Shown here: positions 17,555 through 26,480 of the stretch, piece by piece | Position numbering within the stretch: position 1 is the first letter of the stretch | Layout of the letters: the number at the start of each line of letters is the position of its first letter | Assembly: GCA_964589825.1 (NCBI GenBank) | Contig: CAZPUS010000004.1 | Location: 67,119 to 131,118, forward strand | Direction: 5' to 3' | Origin: CAZPUS01 sp964589825 | GTDB taxonomy: Bacteria; Fibrobacterota; Chitinivibrionia; Chitinivibrionales; WJKA01 | DNA length: 64,000 nt | Notes under the pieces: generated by a model | Databases searched by the model: none | What the model saw: only the letters and a program-made list of their open reading frames with translations | Told to the model about the DNA's origin: nothing | Translations under genes and position numbers: made by a program

Positions 17555-19990
17555 CTATAATGGAAATACCGTATACGTTTCGGGGATGAGGCCGGTTATC
17601 GCAAAATAAATAGCTCCGACGATTATCCATCCCAGTGCAGCAATCAGCTCACCGGCTACGAATCCGAACATAAGCGGTTTTGTCGCATTATACCCCTTTA
17701 TTCCGGAAAATCGCATAACCGCAAATTTCACCAGCCAACCGAGTAAAAAGGAGAAAGCGAACCTGCAGCCCGGCATTGTCCCCCATACAAGGAAGAGCAC
17801 CGGATGCAGCGGCCACCAAGGGACCCTGAGGCGCAACAGACCGCAGCTGAGCACAAGCATGATTCCGAGAAGAATCCAGCCAACCATCCCCCAGTCGGGT
17901 GACATATGAGCAAAAAGTTGCATCCCGGTTGTATGCAACGATTCATTCAGCTGGCCGTAGGCCTGCAACTCACTGATATGTGTCTGCAACAGCTTGAAGG
18001 GCATTTCCGGAATGCCTTCGGTTGCCCATCTGTCGTGCGTATCGAGTCCGCTATTATACTGCAGGTAGAGTGTTGCACCGAGTGCGGCGATAAAGCCGCC
18101 GACAATCACCACGGTCCCCAGCAGAGAGAAACCGCCCGGCGCCTTACGTTTTTCAGTATCGGTGACCATATACATCCCGTTGGCCACAAAAGGCATAAGA
18201 CAGGTGCGCGGATCAACCGCAAAAAGCGTGGCTGCAAAAGCCATGATAATATACGCGGTCGGTCCGATTGCCTCGATTCCGAAAAAGACAAGTACAACCC
18301 CAACCACGCCCCAGATAGGCTGAATGAAAAACGTACCCGTTTCGACATTAATCCGCGCCATTACAAGAAACATAAGAAGCATAAGCGCTACCATCGCCAG
18401 CCCCAGAATCCAGTCAAGTCCTACCGATGCAAGGATAATTACCGAAATCGCCACGCAGAGAATCAATACCCGCATCGCCCACACCGCATTCTGTGGGGTT
18501 TCCTTCAGCCGTGGCAATCCAATCGCGCTGCCGGCCACGTTCAAATAATACCGCCGTCCTATAAAAAATGTCATCAATGCAACACCAAAATACGACCCGA
18601 AACGAAGCATGCCGGTATTTTTGGCATCTATAAATGATGCGGCCTGCAGCAGAACGCCGTTATTCTGCATTACCACAAAAAACATCAGAAAGAGCACCCC
18701 GGAAATACCCACACTGAACGAAACTTCGGTCGCGAGAAAAAAGGCGAATGCAATGACGGTAAAGTAGACCGTAGGCCCGGTAATAACAAAGTACGACCAG
18801 GCGAATTTCATCGCATCGGGAAACAACTCGGCGAGACCGGACATGTTCAGTTTGAGCGGTATGGTAATAAAGCTCAGCCCCCACGCATTGAGCCCGTTAA
18901 AAACATGGATTGCGGCCACAAGTAGGAATCCTGCCCAGAAAAGGTGGCTGCGGGCAAGCGCCGGAAATGGCCCGCCATGAGGATCGGGTACCGAAATATC
19001 TTTTACAAACCGGGCAATGGGATACGGGATCAGTTCCCGCTTCCACTGAGGTTGCACAATAACGATGATACATAGCGACGCAAGTCCTAAAAGCAGTGCA
19101 AGCCCTCCCCATAATCGCAATGTCGGCATCCATGTGCGCCACGGGATATCACCCAAACGCATATGCTCTTCCGCCCCGCCTTGCAATTTCTGCACCGCAG
19201 GCTTTGATATATTCCCGTTTGCTAAAAGAAACCCGTCACCTTTGGGGCTTTCCATTATAATCCCCTGGAACACCACTTCGAGCAATCTTCTGTTGAGCCG
19301 CTCAATCCTGTAGTCGGTTAATGCGGTATCGGCATCGTAGTCTTGACGCAACTGCTGCATTTTTTCCCCTGAAAGGGATGCAAAGCTCTCGCTATCATAC
19401 AGTTGGGGGTACTCTACACATGTGTTCAAAGCCGACACGATCAGACGTTCGTCCTCCCCCTTTATCACCTCTGCATCACGGGCATTGAGGATATTGCTGT
19501 GTGAATACTCGGGCATAATATCCCATATTTTCTGCAGGTATGCATCGGATGTGGAATCCTTCCCTTTTGCTATTTCTGCAGCAAGCGCATCCCAATTATT
19601 GATATGCCCGCGTGCAATAAGAGGGGAAACACCCGGGGTATACGACATGACATGAGTCGCTTTCCAGGCCGTATTTGTACGCGCAATATTTACCGGTCTC
19701 GACACTGCCGCGGAAAAAGTCCGAAAAAATCCCGAGCCCGGCCAACCGCAGACGAACAACCCGAGTGCCGCAATGACCGCGATTTCCTTGCCCGAAAGCA
19801 CGCGTTTTACTCCCAGACCGCGCAGTATTGGATTTAAAAGTAAAAGTACAAGAAGCAACGGCCCGAATACCGCTATCGGAAAGTGGTTCCCGATAATATA
19901 CGTTTGCCGTATGATATGATCATTGAAATACGTAAAAGTTGAAATACCCAACGCCAGCAATAAACCTATAAAAAGCGCTCTAAATGTCAC
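17555..19990 (-). CDS. Large OPT-like polytopic membrane protein (DUF6785-like), first gene of the operon
   Basis: About 811 residues. The first helix starts almost at the N-terminus (FRALFIGLLLALGISTFTYF), and at least a dozen more hydrophobic segments follow. A large extracytoplasmic, polar region at about residues 100-280 includes charged stretches such as DAEVIKGEDERL. The pattern resembles uncharacterised OPT-related membrane proteins of Planctomycetes (DUF6785/6784 type); assignment is from general resemblance. The GTG at 19996 has its AGGA only one base away, while the in-frame GTG at 19990 is seven bases from it, so 19990 is preferred. It leads eight closely spaced genes running to 6322. 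Substrate unknown. Confidence 0.7.
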   Translation of the reverse strand: MTFRALFIGLLLALGISTFTYFNDHIIRQTYIIGNHFPIAVFGPLLLVLLLLNPILRGLGVKRVLSGKEIAVIAALGLFVCGWPGSGFFRTFSAAVSRPVNIARTNTAWKATHVMSYTPGVSPLIARGHINNWDALAAEIAKGKDSTSDAYLQKIWDIMPEYSHSNILNARDAEVIKGEDERLIVSALNTCVEYPQLYDSESFASLSGEKMQQLRQDYDADTALTDYRIERLNRRLLEVVFQGIIMESPKGDGFLLANGNISKPAVQKLQGGAEEHMRLGDIPWRTWMPTLRLWGGLALLLGLASLCIIVIVQPQWKRELIPYPIARFVKDISVPDPHGGPFPALARSHLFWAGFLLVAAIHVFNGLNAWGLSFITIPLKLNMSGLAELFPDAMKFAWSYFVITGPTVYFTVIAFAFFLATEVSFSVGISGVLFLMFFVVMQNNGVLLQAASFIDAKNTGMLRFGSYFGVALMTFFIGRRYYLNVAGSAIGLPRLKETPQNAVWAMRVLILCVAISVIILASVGLDWILGLAMVALMLLMFLVMARINVETGTFFIQPIWGVVGVVLVFFGIEAIGPTAYIIMAFAATLFAVDPRTCLMPFVANGMYMVTDTEKRKAPGGFSLLGTVVIVGGFIAALGATLYLQYNSGLDTHDRWATEGIPEMPFKLLQTHISELQAYGQLNESLHTTGMQLFAHMSPDWGMVGWILLGIMLVLSCGLLRLRVPWWPLHPVLFLVWGTMPGCRFAFSFLLGWLVKFAVMRFSGIKGYNATKPLMFGFVAGELIAALGWIIVGAIYFAITGLIPETYTVFPL

Positions 19991-20059
19991 CGACACATCC
20001 TTTTTTTACGAGCTCCAAAATGTAAGATTTGCTTCCTGGTACAACAGCTAAACCCCTAT

Positions 20060-20088
20060 AAAATACCTTGAGGCACGAAAAAAATCAA
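20060..20088 (-). promoter_or_regulatory. Candidate sigma70-type promoter of the OPT/ABC operon
   Basis: On the minus strand a TTGATT box (20083-20088) is followed by a 17-base spacer and TATTTT (20060-20065). This predicts a transcript start near 20053 and a leader of about 60 bases. The 19997-20235 gap holds nothing else I can name; no terminator for the upstream protease gene is evident. Confidence 0.45.
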
Positions 20089-20235
20089 TATCGAATGCTT
20101 TCTATCACCTGCAGCGCTAAAAATTCAGGCCGATTTAGTATTTTTCACATAACGATGCCGCTATATGTAACCCGCTTTCATTGTAGTTGTTACAAACAGC
20201 ATGCGTCGCCCGCATCTTTATTCACCACCGCTATG

Positions 20236-23187
20236 CTATTTTTTCTCCGCTCTGTTTGTCTCCAGCAATGTCTGCCGCTGAAATGCAACGTTTTCCTTCT
20301 GTGCGGCATCGAGTGCCCCTCTGTTTCCCAGGACTGTTACGGCACCATTGCGCTGATCACCAAGCGCGCCCGCGATCTCCCTTATGCGTTCGATATTTGA
20401 AGAGAGCACCGCATCACGAATTGCCTGTCTGTAATCCGGAAAAAATCCGCGTACCCGGTTAAGCGTCTCCCGTAAACCCTGAGAATGAGGCGTGCGCGGC
20501 GTATCAATTTTTCCGATAGCACCCATTATATTCTGCTGCAGAGTACCGGCATCGAGATGCCGCCTCACATCCTGTAACGATTTATCGTACGCATCCAGTG
20601 TCCTGGTAATGTGCGGATCACGGTATGAACCAAAGCAAAATACCGGTTGAGAAAACCCGTATCTCGAAAATCCTCCATAGGCACCACCCTCCATACGAAT
20701 CGACTGCCACAGATACCCGGTAGAGAGGATCCTAGACAGTACCAGCGCATTGGCCATACGTTGCGGTGAAAGCGCCTCCAGCACCTGGGCCCGTGCGACA
20801 AAATTGACCGACGAATTGATCTCTATGCCATGTATTCTCAACCGTGGTTGCTGCGAAAAGCCTGATGCCGTGCCCGTCCCGGGCCCCTGAGGCAGACAAC
20901 GCGCGATTCGTTCCACATGGGTTAAATAATATCGCGGCTCTTCCGCGGTTATTGAAAAAAAGAGGCCCTCCTGCGTGACACATGAGGTAAATAGTGATTT
21001 TAAGCCCACAATAAGTGACTCCATATCGTCCTGAACAAGAAGTTCGTCGAGGAATCGAAGCTGTGTAATACCATCGGTACACTCATGCACCCAGGCGGTT
21101 GCATCGAGTTTTGCGGCTGCATGACGCAATGCATAAGAGTGCCCGTTACTGATAATCGAATTGCTCATGTCGTTTCTCATTTCGTACAGGCAGTCTTTTA
21201 CCAGTTTCGGATCTTCGAGTTTCGGGGCGGAAAGCACGTCGGTAACAATCTGTTGTGCATCATCAATGCGTTCCTGTAGTGATTTTATGTGCACCATACA
21301 CGAAATCACCGGTGTACCCCCTCCGTCACATCGAGCTTCCGCATGGATAGAGCTCGACACTCCACCGGTCGCACGTGATATACGGGTTGCCATCTGCGCC
21401 GAATCATACCCCGCAGCACCGCAGCGCGTCAGCACTTCGGTCAAAAGCGGCAGCAGCAGCAAGCCCTGCTTATCAAGGCCGGTCACATCGAAACCGCAGT
21501 CAAGATACACGATTCCGGATGTACTCAGCGGATGCAGATACATTTTTGCCCCGTTCACCGTTGTTTCTTCCGCAGGAGTCACCCGATTCTTACGCGGAAG
21601 ATCTTCCATGGTAAGCTGCGGCAGTGAGGCAAGCGCATCGGAAGAGGGGGGGGCACTCTGGTACGCACTAAGCTTTTTCGTGGTTTCGTACAGCCGGGCC
21701 TTTTGTGAAGAATCGAAATCTTTTGTCAGACGTCCCACATGCGCGCGTGTCTGACGGGCAAGCTCTTCGCCTTTTTTTGAAGATGCCCTGACCACAGAAA
21801 CAAGATAATGCCTATTATCCAAAAAACGTTCACGAATGATGGATTCAAAATATCCCGGTTCCTTGACAAGTCTGTTTTTCAGTGTTTCAATCGTCCCGGA
21901 AAACCGCAGATGCATAAGCGGATCTCCGTCATATATCCATGAGGCAAAACAGCGCTCCGCAAGCATCAGGTTGTAGGGAAGAAAACCATTGTCCTCTACC
22001 TCCCGAAGGCGAAATTCCTGTTGCCGCAGTGCCCCCTCCAGGAGCGCCGCATCAAAATTACCGCTGGCTTGGTCCTCAAGCACACGGTATATCGTCTCGG
22101 TGATGCGATCACATGCCTCGGGATTGGCTTTACGAAGCCCCGCCGCAAAAGTATTTTGCACCAGTTCGCTTTCAAAACCGGATATTTCCGCCAGGTCTTC
22201 TCCAAGTCCGCTGTCTATAAGTGCACGTCGAAGCGGCGAGCCTTCGGTATCCAGCAAATACCGCGATACAATTTTGCCTTCGATCCGGTTCATTGGATCG
22301 AGCGAGGAACCATACAGCCAATTTACGGCAACTGTGGCAAGCCCGTCATCCTCCCTGGTGCCCGGTGCATCGAATTCGATATGCGCCGGACAATGCCACG
22401 GCTTCTGCGGTTCTATCGCAGAGGCGACCTCTCGAGAATTGAACTCGTCCAGATATCTGTCATTAAGAAACGCGAGACTCTTTTCGGACGGAATATTCCC
22501 GTATAACACGATATAGGCATTTGACGGATGATAATACCGGGAATGATAGTCCAGAAGTTGCTCGTGCGTCAGTTCGGTAATATGCAACGGCTCGCCGCCG
22601 CTTTCGTGCCGATACACCGTATCCGGAAAAAGCGAACTCATTGTCTTTCGCATCACGTGATTGGAAAACTCCGAAAAGACGCCTTTCATTTCATTGTAAA
22701 CGATGCCACTTATATCAATGGGTTTATCCATATCCGATACGGCAAAATGCCACCCTTCCTGCAGAAACGTCTCCCTTGTCAATAACGGGTGAAAAACCGC
22801 ATCGCAATAAACATCGAACAGATTGAAAAAATCCTTTTCAACCTGTGATGATGCCGGATAAACGGTTTTGTCCGGATAGGTAAGCGCATTAAGAAATGTC
22901 TGCAGGGAACTCCTCAATAAATACTGAAAGGGATCCTTGAGCGGAAAACGTCGTGAGCCCGACAATACCGAATGCTCCAGAATATGCGGTACTCCCGTAT
23001 CGTTCCATACAGGTGTACGGAAGGCAAGTGCAAAAAGGTTATTCGGATCGTCGTTGTGCATATGAAGAACCCGCGCCCCGGTTTTGCGATGACGAAACAT
23101 GCGGACCTGTGAGCGGATCTCAGCGACATCTTCTATTCCCGTAACCGTAAACCCGTGCAGCGATTTATTCATGTTGATCTTAGTCAT
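20236..23187 (-). CDS. M16C-family metalloprotease (presequence protease PreP-like)
   Basis: 983 residues, the usual size for the PreP/M16C subgroup, in which both halves of the clam-shell are on one chain. The inverted zinc motif HxxEH is seen as HILEHSVLSG at residues 68-72, and the distal glutamate region follows about 75 residues later (GIVYNEMKGVFSE). The C-terminal half has no such motif, as expected. These enzymes degrade unfolded peptides of up to about 70 residues in the enclosed chamber. No signal peptide is visible, so it is probably cytoplasmic. AAGGA lies nine bases before the ATG at 23187 but abuts the ATG at 23196, hence the start chosen. Peptide-degrading activity next to a putative peptide-transport operon may be coincidence. 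Confidence 0.88.
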   Translation of the reverse strand: MTKINMNKSLHGFTVTGIEDVAEIRSQVRMFRHRKTGARVLHMHNDDPNNLFALAFRTPVWNDTGVPHILEHSVLSGSRRFPLKDPFQYLLRSSLQTFLNALTYPDKTVYPASSQVEKDFFNLFDVYCDAVFHPLLTRETFLQEGWHFAVSDMDKPIDISGIVYNEMKGVFSEFSNHVMRKTMSSLFPDTVYRHESGGEPLHITELTHEQLLDYHSRYYHPSNAYIVLYGNIPSEKSLAFLNDRYLDEFNSREVASAIEPQKPWHCPAHIEFDAPGTREDDGLATVAVNWLYGSSLDPMNRIEGKIVSRYLLDTEGSPLRRALIDSGLGEDLAEISGFESELVQNTFAAGLRKANPEACDRITETIYRVLEDQASGNFDAALLEGALRQQEFRLREVEDNGFLPYNLMLAERCFASWIYDGDPLMHLRFSGTIETLKNRLVKEPGYFESIIRERFLDNRHYLVSVVRASSKKGEELARQTRAHVGRLTKDFDSSQKARLYETTKKLSAYQSAPPSSDALASLPQLTMEDLPRKNRVTPAEETTVNGAKMYLHPLSTSGIVYLDCGFDVTGLDKQGLLLLPLLTEVLTRCGAAGYDSAQMATRISRATGGVSSSIHAEARCDGGGTPVISCMVHIKSLQERIDDAQQIVTDVLSAPKLEDPKLVKDCLYEMRNDMSNSIISNGHSYALRHAAAKLDATAWVHECTDGITQLRFLDELLVQDDMESLIVGLKSLFTSCVTQEGLFFSITAEEPRYYLTHVERIARCLPQGPGTGTASGFSQQPRLRIHGIEINSSVNFVARAQVLEALSPQRMANALVLSRILSTGYLWQSIRMEGGAYGGFSRYGFSQPVFCFGSYRDPHITRTLDAYDKSLQDVRRHLDAGTLQQNIMGAIGKIDTPRTPHSQGLRETLNRVRGFFPDYRQAIRDAVLSSNIERIREIAGALGDQRNGAVTVLGNRGALDAAQKENVAFQRQTLLETNRAEKK

Positions 23188-23490
23188 GGAGTACATTCCT
23201 TGTACTGAAGCGATAAATGTATGTGCATAGACACCTTCTCATATTTCTGTTCGTTTTTAGCCACGTAAATTCAGACGAAATGAACAATCGGAAGAAAAAT
23301 ACATAGAGTACACCCTGGTGTCCATGCGATGTTTTTACACGCAACGAAAACCCGAGTGTTTTTCCCCCATATGGATAACGACACATGGACGACTTGTTCT
23401 TGACGAAACGCAGTCCGGGTATACGGAATCGACACAACCGTAACTTATGAGGGTTCTCACAGATAACACCCCTGTGCTGTAAGAACGTTT

Positions 23491-23540
23491 CACCTGAATT
23501 GAGTAGTTCTTTTGATGAAACCTGTGAAGAGACCTGCAAC
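23491..23540 (+). repeat. Dispersed intergenic repeat, copy A (5' fragment only)
   Basis: Matches the 5' end of the family: CACCTGAATTGAGTAGTT then CTTTTGATGAAACCTGTGA. Similarity to the other copies fades by about 23540, so the hairpin part is missing. The surrounding gap, 23188-23705, contains no credible gene; besides this fragment it has only a 14-bp perfect palindrome at 23551-23564. Confidence 0.6.
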
Positions 23541-23550
23541 GTGTGTATAC

Positions 23551-23564
23551 CCCACAATTGTGGG
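23551..23564. other. 14-bp perfect palindrome (possible operator)
   Basis: CCCACAATTGTGGG reads the same on both strands and lies in the gene-free stretch between the M16 protease start and the Nudix gene end. It could be a dimeric-regulator site, but it is about 360 bases from the protease start and no function can be claimed. Confidence 0.35.
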
Positions 23565-23705
23565 CAAAGCCTGCCGTGCGCCTGTTGCTCCTGATTCACT
23601 GAAAAAAACGCGGCGGCGACCAGGGTATTCCACGGACGAAATCGCGGGACCTTGCAGTGTTCCTCATACCGAACAGGTCAAGGAGACGGACTCCGGACGG
23701 TAAAT

Positions 23706-24128
23706 TCAGTTGGTAAGTTCTGATACCACTTTCCTGAAAAAATCACGGTCTGCAGGATGAGTAAGGTATCCGGCGACTTCCCCTGAATCGAGCCACCGCA
23801 TCTGCGGATGTTCGGGGCTGCGTGGTCTCACGCCCTCACCAGCCGGCGTGGTAAAAAGAAAGAGGGTAATATGTTTCAGCTCCGATGTATCCTCACCCTG
23901 TCCGTCTTTTCCGATACGATATCGGCTGTAGGTTCCCAGTTGCCTGCAAAAACGAATGTCCTTAATCCCGGTCTCTTCGAAAATCTCTCTTACCGCGGTT
24001 TCACGCAACGCTTCTCCCGATTCGACATGACCTTTGGGAAGCGACCAAGAATCACCGTTCTGGCTCACTATCACAACCTTTCCGGATTCATTAACCACCA
24101 CTCCTCCGGCGCTGTGCGTCTCTTTCAT
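23706..24128 (-). CDS. Nudix hydrolase
   Basis: 140 residues. The Nudix box is complete: G-HVESG-E-ALRETAV-REIFEETGI, with the metal-binding REIFEE core. Family members hydrolyse a nucleoside diphosphate linked to another moiety; the substrate (dinucleoside polyphosphate, NDP-sugar or oxidised nucleotide) cannot be read from the sequence. I chose ATG at 24128 because MKETHSAGGVVV is the typical N-terminus of small bacterial Nudix enzymes; a GTG at 24140 is also possible. The upstream gene ends at 24153. The 31 bases spanning this start (about 24122-24152) match the first bases of the dispersed repeat on the minus strand at 27 of 31 positions, counted by eye. Confidence 0.88.
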   Translation of the reverse strand: MKETHSAGGVVVNESGKVVIVSQNGDSWSLPKGHVESGEALRETAVREIFEETGIKDIRFCRQLGTYSRYRIGKDGQGEDTSELKHITLFLFTTPAGEGVRPRSPEHPQMRWLDSGEVAGYLTHPADRDFFRKVVSELTN

Positions 24129-24152
24129 CAAAACAAACACTCAGTTCAGGTA
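24122..24152 (-). repeat. Possible minus-strand 5' fragment of the dispersed repeat at a gene start
   Basis: Read on the minus strand it is TACCTGAACTGAGTGTTTG then TTTTGATGAAAG. It differs from the 5' end of copy F (38213-) at about four positions. It fills the gap between the DUF151 gene and the Nudix gene and includes the Nudix initiation codon. It may be chance; it is the only minus-oriented match I found. Confidence 0.4.
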
Positions 24153-24746
24153 TTAATTACCCTGGTTCTGTTCTTCATTAATCCGGTCACGAAGGCGGGC
24201 AGCCTCTTCGTAACGTTCTTCTTTGATGGCCTTTTCCAATTGACGCTTGAGTTTTTCGGCTTCAGAAAGACTGTCGTATTCCTGCTGTTCTTTTTCGGAC
24301 GGATTTTGTTGCTGAGACAGATGTTCTGTTTCGGGATGTTCTTCCTGTTGCTCCTCTATAACTTCCCCGGCTTCCTCCATTACGTGATCCGCGATGAATA
24401 CCTGCGCATCAAAGCGTAACGCAAGGGCGATTGCATCACTCGGGCGTGCATCAATTTCATATGTCATATCCTGTTGTGCGACATACACCTTGCCGTAAAA
24501 CGTATTCTCCTGTAAATCGGTCACCTCTATATGCGTAACTCGTGCGCCGAGTTCATCGAGCGTGCTTTTAAACAAATCATGTGTCAGCGGACGTGGAAAT
24601 TCTTCCTTATTCAGTCTGCTGGCGATCGATTTTGCCTCGAGAGGCCCGATAAAGATAGGTAACGAGCGCTCCCCCTCCTGCTCTTTTAAAAAAACTATAA
24701 ATCCTTTATTCGAAAGCGCAACGCTGCTTATGTATGCCAATAGCAT
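24153..24746 (-). CDS. DUF151 (bifunctional nuclease-like) protein with C-terminal UVR motif
   Basis: 197 residues. Residues 1-125 form the DUF151/BFN domain (SNKGFIVFLKEQEGERSLPIFIGPLEAKSIA, then TYEIDARPSDAIALALRF). An acidic, glutamine-rich linker follows (EEAGEVIEEQQEEHPETEHLSQQQ). The tail is a UVR-type helical hairpin, EKAIKEERYEEAARLRDRI, as in UvrB/UvrC and McsA protein contacts. The fusion is known in Bacteroidota, Chlorobi and Actinobacteria. A nuclease role is established only for plant homologues; in bacteria it is uncertain. AAAGGAG stands eight bases before the ATG. It is 36 bases downstream of purA and probably co-transcribed with it. Confidence 0.87.
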   Translation of the reverse strand: MLLAYISSVALSNKGFIVFLKEQEGERSLPIFIGPLEAKSIASRLNKEEFPRPLTHDLFKSTLDELGARVTHIEVTDLQENTFYGKVYVAQQDMTYEIDARPSDAIALALRFDAQVFIADHVMEEAGEVIEEQQEEHPETEHLSQQQNPSEKEQQEYDSLSEAEKLKRQLEKAIKEERYEEAARLRDRINEEQNQGN

Positions 24747-24782
24747 TTTCAGACTCCTTTTGCGAAAAAAATTCCGGTCTCT

Positions 24783-26063
24783 TCATAGCTCGATTGTTTG
24801 TGCACGTTCGGGACCGACCGACAGGATATCGACCGGGATACCGTAACAAAGAGACTGAATTCTCTTAATGTATGATTGTGCGTTTTCTGGCATAGCCTCA
24901 AAACTTTTTACGGTACTGACATCATCATCCCATCCCTCGAGTGTTTCGTAGACCGGTCTGCATTCAGCGAGTTCATCCACGGACGCAGGATATTCATTGC
25001 AGGGATGCCCCTGCCTTTCGTAACCAACGCATATTTTCAATTGATTACAACCGCTGAGCACGTCTATCTTCGTAAGGGCTAACCGGGTTATTCCGTTAAG
25101 CTGGATGGCACGACGCAGCATCACGGTATCAAGCCAGCCACAGCGACGCGGACGACCGGTTGTGGCGCCGAACTCACCTCCCTGCGTACGTATCTGTTCC
25201 CCGAGATCGTCTTCGAGTTCGGTAGGAAACGGACCATTACCTACCCGCGTGGTATATGCCTTGACAATACCGACTACGTCATGGATGCTGCCGGGTCCCA
25301 CCCCCGCACCGGTACATGCTGCCCCGGCAACAGTGTTGGACGAGGTAACAAATGGATACGTCCCGTGATCGATGTCAAGAAACGTCCCCTGTGCACCCTC
25401 GAATAAAATTCTTTTTCCCTCTGAACCGGCATCGAACAAATAAGAAACCGTATCCCTAATATATGGCCGTATACGGTGCGACCATTCAATGAATTTCTCC
25501 ACGATCTGCTCGCATGTTTGATCGAATTCTACTCCATAGACCTGTGCCAAAAACTCTTTCTTTGTCTTACATGCATTTTTTACCATCCTGGTTACCCTGT
25601 TATCATCACGCATATCCGCCACACGAATTCCTATCCGGTATGCTTTGTCTGCATATGCCGGCCCGATCCCCCTGCAGGTCGTACCTATTTTGCCGTTATT
25701 CAGTTTATGCTCCGATGAGTGGTCCTGAAGTTTATGGTAGGGCAACACAACATGTGCACGGTCGGAGACGTAAATTCGTCCCCGGGTATTGAAACCCTTG
25801 GATTCAAGCTCATCGACCTCCCTTATGAACTGCTCCGGATCGAACACCACACCATTACCGATCACACACACTTTTCCGGGATACATGATACCCGAGGGTA
25901 CCATGTGAAAAATGAACTTCGTATCCCCGACACATACGGTATGTCCCGCATTCGCGCCACCCTGAAACCGTACCACGATATCTGCATTCTCAGAGAGATA
26001 ATCGATTATTTTCGCTTTTCCTTCATCTCCCCACTGACTCCCGACGGCAACACTGTTCGTCAT
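24783..26063 (-). CDS. purA: Adenylosuccinate synthetase
   Basis: GTP-dependent ligation of IMP and aspartate, first of the two steps from IMP to AMP. 426 residues, normal length. Seen are the GSQWGDEGKAK phosphate-binding loop at residues 8-18, GNGVVFDPE, GTTCRGIGPAYADK, the switch-like VTSSNTVAGAACTGAGVGP, and the GTP-base region LTKIDVLSG. The catalytic D of WGDEGK and H of NAGHTV are both present. Start supported by AAGGA six bases upstream. Confidence 0.97.
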   Translation of the reverse strand: MTNSVAVGSQWGDEGKAKIIDYLSENADIVVRFQGGANAGHTVCVGDTKFIFHMVPSGIMYPGKVCVIGNGVVFDPEQFIREVDELESKGFNTRGRIYVSDRAHVVLPYHKLQDHSSEHKLNNGKIGTTCRGIGPAYADKAYRIGIRVADMRDDNRVTRMVKNACKTKKEFLAQVYGVEFDQTCEQIVEKFIEWSHRIRPYIRDTVSYLFDAGSEGKRILFEGAQGTFLDIDHGTYPFVTSSNTVAGAACTGAGVGPGSIHDVVGIVKAYTTRVGNGPFPTELEDDLGEQIRTQGGEFGATTGRPRRCGWLDTVMLRRAIQLNGITRLALTKIDVLSGCNQLKICVGYERQGHPCNEYPASVDELAECRPVYETLEGWDDDVSTVKSFEAMPENAQSYIKRIQSLCYGIPVDILSVGPERAQTIEL

Positions 26064-26298
26064 ACTTCATCCTTAAAAATATAATACCACCCATCGGTAA
26101 GGAACAGGCGGTGAAAACGGACATCCTCCCGAAAAACACCGGAGGTGTAAATTCATTCACGAATTGAAACTGGCCACTCATCGCATCGCCGTAACGAATC
26201 ATTATCGTATGCGGCACGTTTACGAAATTATTTTTACGTATTTTGCCAATTTTTATTAAAAATAGTAACTGTCCACCATCATCCTCAATTAATTCAGG

Positions 26299-26462
26299 AC
26301 CTGAACGAAGCGATTGTTTGGATGAAAGCTGCGCTGATCCGTGCTGTTATGGGGTTCTCGAACATAATGGGGCGACCTTGTTGGGTAGCTCATTATGTGC
26401 ATGTACGCACACTCGATGCGCATGACAGCAGATTTCTCGAACAAAATCTTCAGTATAGGTCA
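26299..26462 (+). repeat. Dispersed structured intergenic repeat, copy B (full length)
   Basis: Begins ACCTGAACGAAGCGATTGTT and ends near CTTCAGTATAGGTC, 18 bases before the helicase start codon. The central hairpin pairs CATAATG (26363-26369) with CATTATG (26391-26397) and continues inward with one bulge and one mismatch to ACC/GGT around TTGTTG. A second hairpin pairs CATG+CGCA (26401-26410) with TGCG+CATG (26418-26425). This is the copy best placed to act as a 5' leader. Confidence 0.75.
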
Positions 26463-26480
26463 GAATAGTATGTACCTGCT

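Noticed and set aside
17547..17630. Longer start of the two-repeat protein
   Set aside because: It would overlap the end of the OPT-like gene by about 75 bases, and the duplicated domain begins right after the internal ATG.
23180..23599. 139-codon minus-strand open frame between the M16 protease and Nudix genes
   Set aside because: It overlaps the protease start, has no convincing ribosome-binding site or domain, and its composition does not look like protein. A repeat fragment lies inside it.
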